Of a stretch of 64,000 bases of DNA, positions 19,997-29,077 are shown piece after piece. How positions within the stretch are numbered: position 1 is the stretch's first letter; each line of letters opens with the position of its first letter. The notes under the pieces were generated by a model, which was given only the letters and a program-made list of their open reading frames with translations, searched no databases and had not been told where the DNA came from. A program made the position numbers and the translations under genes. The stretch comes from Dokdonella sp. (lineage in GTDB: Bacteria > Pseudomonadota > Gammaproteobacteria > Xanthomonadales > Rhodanobacteraceae), in assembly GCA_019634795.1 (NCBI GenBank), contig JAHCAR010000002.1, forward strand, positions 1 to 64,000, given 5' to 3'.

Positions 19997-20917
19997 GTGC
20001 CCTCCCAGTCCATCTTGAATCTCTCCGGAAGCATATGCGCGGTGGCAACGCCATTTCGGGTCGCCGACGACGCGCTTGACCTCGAAGCCATGGGTCGACT
20101 GATCGAATACCAGCTGCAGGCTGGTACGCGCGGTCTCGTCATTGCCGGCTCGACCGGCGAAGGCGCGGCGCTCGAGGCCGCGGAGTTTTCCGAACTGGTC
20201 GGGTTCGCGGTGCGCAAGGTGGCCGGTCGCGTCCCCGTGCTCGCCGGCACCGGCCTGCAATCAACGCGCAAGACCATCGCCCAGACCCGACTCGCCTCCG
20301 CTGCCGGCGCCGATGCCGCCCTGGTCGTCACGCCGGCCTATGTTCGACCGACCCAGGACGGCCTCTATCGGCACTATGTCGAGGTGGCAGAGAACGGAAG
20401 CCTGCCGGTCATGCTCTACAACGTGCCCTCACGCTCCGCCTGTGACCTGCTGCCGGAGACGGTGGCGCGGCTGTGCGCGCATCCGGGCGTCGTCGGCATC
20501 AAGGAAGCGCGTCCCGAGGTCGAACGGATGAACGAGCTGCTGGGTCTGAAATCCGCGAACTTCTTGATTTTTTCAGGCGATGATCCTACCTGCGCGCGCG
20601 CGATGTCCTCGGGTGCCGACGGGGTCATCTCGGTAGCCGCCAATGTCGCACCGGCGGCCATGCAGGACCTGTGTCTCGCTGCCGCCGCAGGGCGCGGTGA
20701 GGAGGCAGCGAACGCCGATCGCGCGCTGCGGGGACTGTATGATCTGCTCGGAGTGGAACCGAATCCGATTCCGCTCAAATGGTGCCTCGAGCAATTGGGC
20801 TTCGGTGCCAATCATCTGCGACTTCCGCTGGTCCCGCTGGGCGCGGCGTATCATGCGCAAGGCAAACGCGTGCTTTTCGAGCTCGGCTTGATCCAATCGG
20901 CGCAGGCCCAGGCCTGA
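19997..20917 (+). CDS. dapA: 4-hydroxy-tetrahydrodipicolinate synthase
   Basis: DapA condenses pyruvate with aspartate semialdehyde in the lysine/diaminopimelate pathway. The 306-residue TIM barrel has GSTGEGAALE, the Tyr of the catalytic triad in MLYNVPSRSACDL, and the Schiff-base Lys in VGIKEARPEV. The Ser in GST replaces one of the usual paired Thr residues of the active site. The GTG at 19997 is the first in-frame start; TTG at 20015 is an alternative, and neither has a clear Shine-Dalgarno. bamC follows after 29 bp, as in E. coli dapA-bamC. Confidence 0.9.
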   Translation: MPSQSILNLSGSICAVATPFRVADDALDLEAMGRLIEYQLQAGTRGLVIAGSTGEGAALEAAEFSELVGFAVRKVAGRVPVLAGTGLQSTRKTIAQTRLASAAGADAALVVTPAYVRPTQDGLYRHYVEVAENGSLPVMLYNVPSRSACDLLPETVARLCAHPGVVGIKEARPEVERMNELLGLKSANFLIFSGDDPTCARAMSSGADGVISVAANVAPAAMQDLCLAAAAGRGEEAANADRALRGLYDLLGVEPNPIPLKWCLEQLGFGANHLRLPLVPLGAAYHAQGKRVLFELGLIQSAQAQA

Positions 20918-20946
20918 TCCGACTCCATGACTACGGAACCAAGAAA

Positions 20947-21582
20947 GTGAACAGAACGATTTCCATTGCTTTCGGCGCCATTGCCGCGCTGACCCTGCTT
21001 GGCGGTTGCAGCTACATCCGCTCCAAGTTCGGCGCCGGCAAGAACGACGTCTACCGGAACAGCTCGCAGACCCGGCCGCTCGAAGTGCCGCCGGACCTCG
21101 ATGCTCCGAACCGGAGCGGTACCCTCGTCATTCCCGAGCCGAGTGCGGCGAATTCCGCAGGGGTCGTCGATACCAGCGCGCCTGACGTGGACATTACGCC
21201 GAATGCGGCGCCGCCGCTGGCAGCCGCGGCAACTGTCGGTGGCGACGGGCTGCAGATTGCCGATACGCTTGCAAATACCTGGCGACGCGTCGGCCTGGCC
21301 CTCGAGCGCTCGGGAGTGGCCACGATCCAGTCCCGCGACGAGGCCACCCGCAGCTACGACATCCGCACCACCGGCGTGACCACGCAGTCTCCGGGCTGGC
21401 TCAAGCGCGCCGTGACTCTCGGCATGGCGGGCGACAAGAAGGTGACGACGCCGGTCAACCTGCGCGTACGCGTCAGCGGCACCGATGGCGCAAGTTCGGT
21501 CCTCGTCGAGGGTGCATCGACCGCCTCGGACATGAATGCCGCGCGGCAGGTGCTGGAGACCCTGCGCCAGCGCATGAACTGA
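20947..21582 (+). CDS. bamC: outer membrane assembly lipoprotein BamC
   Basis: A 211-residue lipoprotein starting at a GTG (VNRTISIAFG) and carrying a lipobox LLGG-C with the lipidated Cys at residue 21. The conserved unstructured segment that binds BamD is seen in NSSQTRPLEVPPDLDAP. A Pro/Ala-rich linker and one helix-grip domain (LANTWRRVGLALERSG ... AARQVLETLRQRM) follow. E. coli BamC (344 aa) has two such domains, so this is the short one-domain form. Position behind dapA supports the call. Confidence 0.88.
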   Translation: MNRTISIAFGAIAALTLLGGCSYIRSKFGAGKNDVYRNSSQTRPLEVPPDLDAPNRSGTLVIPEPSAANSAGVVDTSAPDVDITPNAAPPLAAAATVGGDGLQIADTLANTWRRVGLALERSGVATIQSRDEATRSYDIRTTGVTTQSPGWLKRAVTLGMAGDKKVTTPVNLRVRVSGTDGASSVLVEGASTASDMNAARQVLETLRQRMN

Positions 21583-21637
21583 TCGCGGACGTCGATCGTG
21601 CCCGGTTCGCAGCCGTGGCGCCGCGGCCGATCGGGGC

Positions 21638-21961
21638 TCAGCGTTCGAGCAGCTTGAGCTTGTCCGGCTTGCCTTCCCACTCCTTGGCGTCCTCCGGTGC
21701 ATCCTTGCGCTCGGTCAGCACCGGCCAGAGCCTCGACAGATCGGCGTTGAGCTGGATGAATGCCTCCTGGCCGGCCGGCACGTCATCCTCGGGATAGATC
21801 GCGGTGATCGGACACTCCGGTTCGCAGAGAGTGCAGTCGATGCACTCCTCCGGATCGATGACGAGGAAGTTCGGCCCTTCGTGAAAGCAGTCGACCGGGC
21901 AGACTTCGACGCAGTCGGTGTATTTGCACTTGATGCAGTTTTCGGTGACGACGAAGGGCAT
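21638..21961 (-). CDS. fdxA: seven-iron ferredoxin
   Basis: A 107-residue 7Fe ferredoxin. Cysteines C9, C17 and C50 would hold the 3Fe-4S cluster, and C21, C40, C43 and C46 the 4Fe-4S cluster ([18 protein letters not shown]), the Azotobacter FdI pattern, with a C-terminal extension of about 45 residues as in that family. The start MPFVVTENC is canonical; the frame further upstream runs into the tRNA. Its electron-transfer partner cannot be told from context. Confidence 0.93.
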   Translation of the reverse strand: MPFVVTENCIKCKYTDCVEVCPVDCFHEGPNFLVIDPEECIDCTLCEPECPITAIYPEDDVPAGQEAFIQLNADLSRLWPVLTERKDAPEDAKEWEGKPDKLKLLER

Positions 21962-22042
21962 GGGTCGGGCCGTTTTGCTGGAATGCGCGGCCCGTTGCCG
22001 GGGCCGCCGGATTCCCGTCTTGCGGGGCGTTCGCACCCGGTT

Positions 22043-22118
22043 TGGCGCTCCCTACGAGGTTCGAACTCGTGTTCCCGCCTTGAGAGGGCGGTGTCCTGGA
22101 CCACTAGACGAAGGGAGC
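22043..22118 (-). tRNA. tRNA-Glu (anticodon CTC)
   Basis: Minus-strand cloverleaf: acceptor GCTCCCT / AGGGAGC, D arm GTCTAGTGGTCCAGGAC, anticodon arm CCGCC-CTCTCAA-GGCGG with anticodon CTC, T arm ACGAG-TTCGAAC-CTCGT. Discriminator G and an encoded CCA tail at 22043-22045. It resembles E. coli tRNA-Glu apart from the anticodon, so it reads GAG. Confidence 0.95.
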
Positions 22119-22148
22119 GGTGTTTGGGACAAACCGCACGGGGCGCGT

Positions 22149-22176
22149 AGTATAACGAATTCCTAACTGGCTACAA
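22149..22176 (-). promoter_or_regulatory. sigma-70-type promoter of the tRNA-Glu gene
   Basis: On the minus strand TTGTAG, 16 bases, TATACT, ending about 30 bases before the tRNA 5' end. Confidence 0.6.
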
Positions 22177-22215
22177 TTGCCGAGCGATGCCTTTGAACCC
22201 TACTGTGATCACTGA

Positions 22216-23607
22216 ATGAACCGGACCGCATCGCCTGCACTGGAAGCCGATTCCGACCCCTCGAAACTCGTTCCGCGCATCATTCCCCGCGCCGAACATG
22301 GCATTTCGCGCAAGAACATCTCCAACGGCGCGCTGCGCGTCCTGTACCGGTTGCACGAATCCGGGTACAAGGCGTTCCTCGTCGGCGGCGCCGTACGCGA
22401 CCTGCTCCTCGGCGGCCACCCGAAGGATTTCGACATCGCCACCGATGCGACGCCCGAACAGACCCGGGCGCTGTTCCGCAACTGCCGGTTGATCGGCCGC
22501 CGTTTTCGCCTCGCACATGTCGTGTTCGGCCGCGAAATCGTCGAAGTGGCGACTTTCCGCGGCATCGGCGAAGTCGGCGACAGCGACCGCCACGTGGTCG
22601 ACGGCCGCATCGTCCGCGACAACGTCTACGGCAGCATCGAGGAAGATGCAATCCGCCGCGACTTCACGATCAACGCGCTCTATTACGACATCGCCGATTT
22701 CAGCGTGCGCGACTACGTCGGGGGCATTGCCGACCTGCAGCAGCGCACGATGCGACTGATCGGTGATCCTGAGCAGCGCTACCGCGAGGATCCGGTACGC
22801 ATGCTGCGCGCGGCCCGTCTCGCGGCCAAGCTCGATTTCACGCTTGCCGCGGAAACCGAAGCACCGATCGCCGAGCTGGCGCCGCTGCTGGCCGATGTCG
22901 CGCCGGCGCGACTGTTCGACGAGTCGCTCAAGCTGTTCCTTTCCGGGCACGGTCTCGAAAGCCTGCGCCGCCTGCACAATCTCGGCCTGCTCGGACAGAT
23001 CTTTCCGGCCACGGCAGCCGCGCTGGCGGGTCCCGAAAGCGCACGCTTCGGACGCCTGCTCGGCTACACCTTCACCAGCACCGACGAGCGCATCCACAGC
23101 GACAAGCCGGTGACCCCGGCCTTCCTGTTCGCGGCGATGCTTTGGGAGCCGGTGCGCAGCCTGGCCGATCGGCTGATCGCCGATGGCACCGATCCATCGG
23201 TGGCCTGGACCGCGGCGGTCGACCGGGTCATGCACCAGCAGGCGGCAAGAATCGCCATTCCGAAGCGCTTCGCGATCGCCATGGAAGAAATCTGGTCCTT
23301 GCAGCCACGCTTCGAGCAGCGCCAGAAGAAGCGCGTCATGCGCCTGCTCGCGCACCCCAAGTTCCGCGCCGCCTACGACTTTCTCGTGATCCGCTCGCAT
23401 GACGAGCCCGAGCTCAAGGCGCAGGTCGAGTGGTGGGCCGAAGCGCAGGCGCTCGATTCGCAGCACCTGACCGAAAAGCTCGCGACGACTCCGGTCGCGC
23501 AGGCCGACTCCGAGCCCGGAACGAAGCGCAAGCGGCCACGCCGGCGCAGGCGCAAGCGCGGCGGTACAGCTTCGTCGGGCGATGCCGCGGAGTCGGCATC
23601 GGAGTGA
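22216..23607 (+). CDS. pcnB: poly(A) polymerase I
   Basis: PcnB adds 3' poly(A) tails that mark RNA for decay. The 463-residue protein has the class II nucleotidyltransferase signature LVGGAVRDLLLGGHPKDFDIATDA (the DxD metal ligands are the two Asp), the RRDFTINAL motif and RVEDPVRMLRA-like (REDPVRMLRAARLAAKL). The C-terminus is strongly basic (KRKRPRRRRRKRGG), as in PcnB, where it aids RNA binding. A tRNA CCA-adding enzyme is unlikely, since it lacks an HD domain. The stop overlaps folK's GTG start by 4 bp. Confidence 0.93.
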   Translation: MNRTASPALEADSDPSKLVPRIIPRAEHGISRKNISNGALRVLYRLHESGYKAFLVGGAVRDLLLGGHPKDFDIATDATPEQTRALFRNCRLIGRRFRLAHVVFGREIVEVATFRGIGEVGDSDRHVVDGRIVRDNVYGSIEEDAIRRDFTINALYYDIADFSVRDYVGGIADLQQRTMRLIGDPEQRYREDPVRMLRAARLAAKLDFTLAAETEAPIAELAPLLADVAPARLFDESLKLFLSGHGLESLRRLHNLGLLGQIFPATAAALAGPESARFGRLLGYTFTSTDERIHSDKPVTPAFLFAAMLWEPVRSLADRLIADGTDPSVAWTAAVDRVMHQQAARIAIPKRFAIAMEEIWSLQPRFEQRQKKRVMRLLAHPKFRAAYDFLVIRSHDEPELKAQVEWWAEAQALDSQHLTEKLATTPVAQADSEPGTKRKRPRRRRRKRGGTASSGDAAESASE

Positions 23608-24092
23608 GTGCGGTCATCGCCTACATCGGGCTCGGCAGCAACCAGGAAGATCCCGCACGACAACTGCAATCCGCATTTGCCGCCTTGTCGAGCTTGCGCG
23701 AAACACGGTTGCTGCGGCAGTCCGGGGTCTATCGCACCCCACCTTGGGGACTCGCCGAGCAACCCGACTTCCTCAATGCCGTCGCCGAGCTCGAAACGCG
23801 GCTTTCCGCGCGCGAATTGCTCGATGGCCTGCTCGATATCGAAAGGCAGGCAGGCCGCAGGCGCGAAGGGCCGCGCTGGGGACCACGTTCGATCGATCTC
23901 GATCTGCTCGTATATGCAGGCTGCCATATCGACGAGGACGGACTGGCCATACCGCATCCGCGCATGGCCGAACGCGCGTTCGTGCTGCTGCCGCTGGCCG
24001 AGCTGGCACCGTCGCTCGAAGTTCCGGGAATCGGCGTGGTCGCACGGCTGCTCGAAGGCATCGATGCGACAGCCTGCACGCGGCTCGATTGA
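23604..24092 (+). CDS. folK: HPPK, 6-hydroxymethyl-dihydropterin pyrophosphokinase
   Basis: FolK transfers pyrophosphate from ATP to 6-hydroxymethyl-7,8-dihydropterin in folate synthesis. A 162-residue protein with AYIGLGSNQEDP at the start, the VYRTPPWGLAEQPDFLNAV segment, RRREGPRWGPRSIDLDLL (the metal-binding DxD) and PHPRMAERAFVLLPLAEL. The GTG at 23604 overlaps the pcnB TGA (GTGA), showing coupling. The pcnB-folK-panB-panC order matches E. coli. Confidence 0.94.
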   Translation: MSAVIAYIGLGSNQEDPARQLQSAFAALSSLRETRLLRQSGVYRTPPWGLAEQPDFLNAVAELETRLSARELLDGLLDIERQAGRRREGPRWGPRSIDLDLLVYAGCHIDEDGLAIPHPRMAERAFVLLPLAELAPSLEVPGIGVVARLLEGIDATACTRLD

Positions 24093-24220
24093 ACGGGCCG
24101 CGAGGTCCGTGCCGGCACTTGCAACCGGTGCTGATCGATCCGCCCGAGCCGGGTTAGGATAGTAGCTCGATCCCGACTGTCCGCCGGACCTGGCTCGCCG
24201 GCTCAAACTTCCCCATTCCC

Positions 24221-25045
24221 ATGTATTCGAATTCGACAAGCGCCCCCGATCGCGCGCCGCTCACCGTTCCCGCCTTGCAGCAGCGCAAGTCCGGCGGCGA
24301 CAAGATCGTCGCCCTGACCTGCTACGACGCAAGCTTTGCCGCGCATCTCGATGCGGCGGGCGTCGATGTGGTCCTGGTCGGCGATTCGCTCGGCATGGTG
24401 GTCCAGGGCCTGGCCAGCACCTTGCCGGTATCCGTCGACGACATGGTCTATCACACCGCTGCCGTGGCCCGCGGCATGCGCGCCCCGCTGCTGGTCGCCG
24501 ATATGCCGTTCATGAGCTACCGGGACGTAGCCACCGCCATGACCACCGCGACGCGTCTGCTCGCCGAGGGTGGCGCGGCCATGGTCAAGCTCGAAGGCGG
24601 CGCATGGACGCTCGAAGTCATCGAGGCGCTCGTGGTCCGCGACATCCCGGTTTGCGCGCATCTCGGCCTGACCCCGCAGTCGGTGCACAGGCTCGGCGGC
24701 TACAAGGTCCAGGGCAAGCTGCCGGCGGAAGCGGCGCGATTGCTTGCCGATGCCCATGCGGTGGCCGGCGCCGGTGCGCAGCTGCTCGTCCTCGAGTGCG
24801 TGCCGACGGCCCTGGCCGAACAGATCACGCGTGAAATCGCGATCCCGACCATCGGCATCGGTGCGGGTCCGGCATGCGACGGCCAGGTTCTCGTGCTCTA
24901 CGACATGCTCGGCATCACGCCGGGCCGGCGACCGCGGTTCAGCAAGGATTTCCTGCGCGGCCACGATTCGATCGACGCCGCGCTGGCCGCCTATGTGCAG
25001 GCCGTGCGCCAATCGACCTTCCCCGGCCCCGAACATACCTACTGA
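24221..25045 (+). CDS. panB: ketopantoate hydroxymethyltransferase
   Basis: PanB makes ketopantoate from 2-oxoisovalerate and methylene-THF, the first committed step to pantothenate. A 274-residue TIM barrel with LTCYDASFA, the metal ligands in VGDSLGMVV and [14 protein letters not shown], catalytic Glu in LECVPTALA and [20 protein letters not shown]. panC begins 7 bp after its stop, so the two are coupled. Confidence 0.96.
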   Translation: MYSNSTSAPDRAPLTVPALQQRKSGGDKIVALTCYDASFAAHLDAAGVDVVLVGDSLGMVVQGLASTLPVSVDDMVYHTAAVARGMRAPLLVADMPFMSYRDVATAMTTATRLLAEGGAAMVKLEGGAWTLEVIEALVVRDIPVCAHLGLTPQSVHRLGGYKVQGKLPAEAARLLADAHAVAGAGAQLLVLECVPTALAEQITREIAIPTIGIGAGPACDGQVLVLYDMLGITPGRRPRFSKDFLRGHDSIDAALAAYVQAVRQSTFPGPEHTY

Positions 25046-25052
25046 GGCGCCC

Positions 25053-25904
25053 ATGCAGCTTTTCAGCAAGGCGGACGAACTTCGCGCCTGGGCAGGCGAG
25101 CGGCGGCAGCGCAAGCAGCGCATCGGCTTCGTGCCGACCATGGGCAACCTGCACGCCGGGCACCATTCCTTGATCGACCTTGCCCGCGAACGTTGCGATG
25201 CCGTCGTCGCCAGCGTGTTCGTCAATCCGACCCAGTTCGGCGCCGGCGAAGACTTCGCGCGCTACCCGCGCACACCCGATGCCGATGCGAAAGGACTCGA
25301 GGCGCATGGATGCGATGCGCTGTTCCTGCCCGAAGTCGATGCGATCTATCCGTTCGGTGCAGGCGAGGGCGTCCGCGTTCGCGTCGCGCAGCTGGGAGAG
25401 ATCCTCGAAGGGGCCAGCCGGCCTGGCCATTTCGATGGCGTGGCGACCGTGGTCGCCAAGCTGTTCAACCTCGTGCAGCCGGATCTGGCCGTGTTCGGCA
25501 GCAAGGACTTCCAGCAACTGCTGGTCGTGCGCAGGATGACGGTCGACCTTGCCTTTCCGATCGCGATCCTTGGCGCGCCGATCATTCGCGAGCCGAATGG
25601 CCTGGCCATGAGTTCGCGCAACCAGTTCCTCGATGCGCGACAGCGCGAACAGGCCTCGGTCATCCACCGGACCCTGCTGTGGATGCGCGATCGATGGCAT
25701 GGTGATGGCCGGCCCCTGGCCGAGATCGAGAGTGAAGCCCGCGACCGCCTCGGCGAGTCCGGCCTGCTGCCGGACTATGCCGTGATTCGCCGCAGCGAGG
25801 ATCTCGCCGAGCCGGCGCCGCGGCAGTCCACCGGTCTGGTTGCGCTGATCGCCGCGCGCCTCGGCAGTGTGCGCCTGATCGACAACCTGCAGTTCGACGA
25901 CTGA
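25053..25904 (+). CDS. panC: pantothenate synthetase
   Basis: PanC ligates pantoate and beta-alanine using ATP. A 283-residue protein with the HIGH-like ATP motif HAGHHSL preceded by FVPTMGNL, the pantoate-binding VNPTQFGAGEDFARYPR, the FGSKDFQQLLVVRRM segment and the KMSKS-like AMSSRNQFL. panD, which supplies beta-alanine and often follows panC, is not downstream here. Confidence 0.95.
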   Translation: MQLFSKADELRAWAGERRQRKQRIGFVPTMGNLHAGHHSLIDLARERCDAVVASVFVNPTQFGAGEDFARYPRTPDADAKGLEAHGCDALFLPEVDAIYPFGAGEGVRVRVAQLGEILEGASRPGHFDGVATVVAKLFNLVQPDLAVFGSKDFQQLLVVRRMTVDLAFPIAILGAPIIREPNGLAMSSRNQFLDARQREQASVIHRTLLWMRDRWHGDGRPLAEIESEARDRLGESGLLPDYAVIRRSEDLAEPAPRQSTGLVALIAARLGSVRLIDNLQFDD

Positions 25905-25994
25905 GCGGTCGCGCGATCCGCGCCGCTGAACCCCGGCCGGGCGCACTCCAGCCCGCTTTGGCACCAGATTGCGAGCCCTGAATGAGGGGCTCGG

Positions 25995-26175
25995 GCCGGA
26001 TGCGAGTTCTTGTGTGACGTGTATGGCACTTCGCAACGAGTTGTGGTACCGTTACAACCGTCCTCGGGGTTTTCGCAACGCGTTCAGTTGCAACCTCGTG
26101 GCCACCAGGGCGCATTGCAGGTAGTCGTCACTCCAATTGAACCCTCGCGCGGACAACGCTGCGAGGGTTTTTTTT
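25995..26175 (+). ncRNA. candidate small RNA ending in a strong terminator
   Basis: An orphan intrinsic terminator stands about 240 bases after panC with no gene in front of it, and the sequence before it holds several dyads (GTTGTGGTACCGTTACAAC; GTTGCAAC). That is the layout of an independently transcribed small RNA. I see no convincing promoter and no match to a family I know (6S, RsmY/Z or Spot 42). The 5' end given is a guess. A long panBC 3' UTR is the alternative. Confidence 0.3.
26140..26175 (+). terminator. Rho-independent terminator
   Basis: Nine-bp stem AACCCTCGC / GCGAGGGTT with a 12-base loop, followed by a run of seven T residues. No gene lies directly upstream. Confidence 0.9.
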
Positions 26176-26431
26176 GCCCGTTGATCGCGGTTCGCCTGGC
26201 ATGCCTGCCGATAAAATCGTTTATTAACAAACGGTTATGGGCGGCTCCCGGTTGGGCTGATTGCCTGCTGCAAGGGCTGGTTTGAGGTGGGCGCCGGCGG
26301 CATCGGCGCATCGCGATCCAGGGGCAGGGTGATTTCAGGTTGTTGTGTTTGTGCAACAAGCCGGTGCGCCGCCGATGCCGGGAATCCGCCGGATCGCCCA
26401 TGACCGCTGCGTTGCCGAGGCCGCTTCGCGA

Positions 26432-27514
26432 TCAGGCGGGCGCGGCCGCCCCGACCTGCTTGTCGGCCTGTTCGGCCAGCGCCCACGCCACGTGTTCGCG
26501 AACGATCTCGGCAGGATGGTGCCGGCGCTGCTCGAGGGCTGCCACGGTCGCTGCGGAATAGGGCGCATTGCCGAGGGCCACGGCGATGTTGCGCAGCCAG
26601 CCGACATGACCGGTGCGCCGGATCGGCGAGCCCTCGGTGCGCCTGAGGAACTCCGCTTCATCCCATTCGAACAGTTCGATCAGGGTGGCGTCGTCGAGGT
26701 CGTGGCGCGGACTGAAATCGGCCTCCACAGTCGGCGTGGCGAACTTGTTCCATGGACAGACCAGCTGGCAGTCGTCACAGCCGAACACGCGGTTGCCCAT
26801 GGCCCGCCGCAACTCGAGCGGAATCGGCCCGCGCAGTTCGATGGTCAGGTAGGCAATGCAGCGCCTCGCATCGACCTCGTAGGGGGCGACGATGGCCTGG
26901 GTCGGACAGATGTCGAGGCAGCGCCGGCAGGTGCCGCAATGGGCGCTGGCCGGGGTGTCGAGCGGCAAGGGCAGGTCGGTGTAGAGCTCGCCGAGAAAAA
27001 ACCACGAGCCGGCATCGCGGTTGATCAGGCAGGTATGTTTACCGATCCAGCCGAGACCGGCATCGCGGGCCAGCGCCCGTTCGAGCACCGGCGCCGAGTC
27101 GACGAAGGCGCGATAGCCGAACGGCCCGACCCGTTCGGCAATGCGATTGGCGAGCTTCTGCAGGCGCGTGCGCATGAGCTTGTGGTAGTCGCGGCCCAGT
27201 GCGTAGCGGGCCACGTAGGCACGCTGCGGCTCCGCGAGCACATCGAAGCCGGGCCTCGCCTGGGCAGGAAGGTAGTCCATGCGAACCGAAACCACGCGCA
27301 GCGTGCCGGGCACGAGCTCTTGCGGGCGGCTGCGCTTGCTGCCATGGCTCGCCATGTAGTCCATCTCGCCGTGCCGCCCTTGCCGCAGCCAGTTCAGCAG
27401 ATGCGTTTCATCGGCGCCGAGTTCGATGCCGGCGACGCCGAGCTGCTGGAAGCCGAGCGCGGTGGCCCATTCGCGCATCTCGGACAGCAGAGCGGAGAAA
27501 TCGACGGCGGACAT
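26432..27514 (-). CDS. queG: epoxyqueuosine reductase
   Basis: QueG reduces epoxyqueuosine to queuosine in tRNA, using cobalamin and two 4Fe-4S clusters. The 360-residue protein shows RMDYLPAQ, YHKLMRTRLQKLA, the catalytic/B12 region FVDSAPVLERALARDAGLGWIGK, and the cluster motifs CGTCRRCLDICPT and CDDCQLVCPWNK. A C-terminal HEAT-like region includes GWLRNIAVALGN. The start at 27514 is the family start. It is divergent from nnr, exactly as in other gammaproteobacteria (queG next to nnrDE-tsaE-amiC-mutL). Confidence 0.95.
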   Translation of the reverse strand: MSAVDFSALLSEMREWATALGFQQLGVAGIELGADETHLLNWLRQGRHGEMDYMASHGSKRSRPQELVPGTLRVVSVRMDYLPAQARPGFDVLAEPQRAYVARYALGRDYHKLMRTRLQKLANRIAERVGPFGYRAFVDSAPVLERALARDAGLGWIGKHTCLINRDAGSWFFLGELYTDLPLPLDTPASAHCGTCRRCLDICPTQAIVAPYEVDARRCIAYLTIELRGPIPLELRRAMGNRVFGCDDCQLVCPWNKFATPTVEADFSPRHDLDDATLIELFEWDEAEFLRRTEGSPIRRTGHVGWLRNIAVALGNAPYSAATVAALEQRRHHPAEIVREHVAWALAEQADKQVGAAAPA

Positions 27515-27586
27515 GGGCCTGGATCTACCTGCGCTATTCGTTCGAGCGGCCGACAAGCATAGAGCGTCCACCGATATAATCGGAAC

Positions 27587-29077
27587 ATGGCCTCGTCATC
27601 GCGCAGCACGAATCTGTATACGGTCGAGCAGGTGCGGCGCATCGACCAGGCTGCCATTCGCGATGGCGGCCTGCCCGGAACCGAACTCATGCAACGCGCC
27701 TCGACTGCGGCCTTCGCTGCACTGCGCCGGACCTGGCCACAGGCGCGCAAGCTGCTGGTGATCGCCGGCAGCGGCAACAATGGCGGTGATGCCTTCCTGC
27801 TCGCGCGACTGGCCTGGCAGGCGCAATGGGAAGTGCATGTGATCGCGCTCGGCGAGCGCTCCGGCGGCGATGCGGCGGCGGCGCGCGAGGCCTGGACGCG
27901 TGACGGCGGTCGCATCATCGTCGCCGACGAGCAGACCCAGTTTCCCGATGCCGACGTGCTCGTGGACGGCCTGTTCGGTACCGGCATCACGCGCGCTCCG
28001 GGCGGTGTCGCGGCCCACCTGATCGAAGCGATGAACGCATTCCGCGGAGGGCGCCTCGCGCTCGACGTGCCCTCCGGCCTGGACGCGGACAACGGAATCG
28101 CGCCCGGCGCCGTGCTCCGCGCCGACGCCACGGTGAGCTTCGTCGGCTGGAAGCGCGGCCTGTTCACGGCCGATGGGGTCGATTGCTGCGGGCAGCTCGA
28201 GCTCGATTCGCTCGGCATCCCGGATCCGATCTTCGCCGGCATCGGGCCCGATTGCCAACTGCTCGAAGCGGAATTCGCAAACGTGCTTCCTCCACGAATG
28301 CGCAATGTCAACAAGGGCCGTTTCGGCCACGTCCTCGTCATCGGTGGCGACATCGGCATGCCGGGCTCGGTGCGCCTCGCCGGCGAGGCCGCGCTGCGGA
28401 TCGGCGCCGGGCTGGTCAGTGTCGCCACGCAGGCCAGACACGTCGGAATGGTCGTCGGCACTCGGCCCGAACTGATGGCAATGGCGGCCGACGGACCGCA
28501 ATCGATCGAGGCCCTGCTCGGTCGTGCCGGCGTGCTCGCGGTCGGTCCGGGCCTCGGCCAGGGGGCCTGGGGGCACGCCCTCTGGGACAAGGCCCTGCGC
28601 GCAGGCAAGCCTCTCGTGCTCGATGCCGACGGGCTCAATCTGCTGGCCCGCGATCCGCTGCCATTGCCCGCGGCGACGGTGCTGACGCCGCATCCGGGCG
28701 AGGCCGCCCGCCTGCTCGATTGCGATACCGCTGCAGTCCAGGCCGATCGCTTTGCGGCCGCGCGCGCGCTCGCTTCGCGGTATGCCTGCGTGGTCGTGCT
28801 CAAGGGTGCCGGCAGCCTCGTTGCCGATGCCGAAGGCCGTCTCGCCCTGTGCCCATTCGGCAACCCGGGCATGGCCAGTGCCGGCATGGGCGACGTGCTG
28901 ACCGGCGTCATCGCCGGTTTGCTCGCGCAGGGACTCGGCGCCTGGGATGCGGCCTGCCTCGGCACCGTGCTGCATGCCCGCGCCGGCGATCGCGCCGCTG
29001 GCCCGAGGCCGCGCGGAATGATCGCCAGTGACCTGTTCGAGGCGCTGCGCGACGTCGTCAACGGCAGTCCGACGTGA
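27587..29077 (+). CDS. nnr: bifunctional NAD(P)HX epimerase / ADP-dependent dehydratase
   Basis: Repairs damaged NADH/NADPH hydrates. Residues about 1-210 are the YjeF N-terminal epimerase (IAGSGNNGGDAFLLARL, DALFGTG-like VDGLFGTGI, LDVPSGLDADNG); residues 220-496 are the ribokinase-like dehydratase (GHVLVIGGDIGMPGSVRLA, LTPHPGEAARLL, GMASAGMGDVLTGVIAGL with the catalytic Asp). The 496-residue length is normal. Its stop overlaps the tsaE GTG start. Confidence 0.95.
   Translation: MASSSRSTNLYTVEQVRRIDQAAIRDGGLPGTELMQRASTAAFAALRRTWPQARKLLVIAGSGNNGGDAFLLARLAWQAQWEVHVIALGERSGGDAAAAREAWTRDGGRIIVADEQTQFPDADVLVDGLFGTGITRAPGGVAAHLIEAMNAFRGGRLALDVPSGLDADNGIAPGAVLRADATVSFVGWKRGLFTADGVDCCGQLELDSLGIPDPIFAGIGPDCQLLEAEFANVLPPRMRNVNKGRFGHVLVIGGDIGMPGSVRLAGEAALRIGAGLVSVATQARHVGMVVGTRPELMAMAADGPQSIEALLGRAGVLAVGPGLGQGAWGHALWDKALRAGKPLVLDADGLNLLARDPLPLPAATVLTPHPGEAARLLDCDTAAVQADRFAAARALASRYACVVVLKGAGSLVADAEGRLALCPFGNPGMASAGMGDVLTGVIAGLLAQGLGAWDAACLGTVLHARAGDRAAGPRPRGMIASDLFEALRDVVNGSPT

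Larger units (their letters stand above)
25905..26431. other. non-coding gap between panC and queG
   Basis: About 530 bases without a gene. It contains a hairpin GAGCCC / GGGCTC (25973-25992) just after panC, a run of short dyads (for example GTTGT ... ACAAC near 26039-26057), and the strong terminator at 26140. The 160 bases before that terminator could be a small RNA. Nothing notable between 26176 and 26431 except a short TTGTTG / CAACAA dyad near 26340. Confidence 0.5.
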
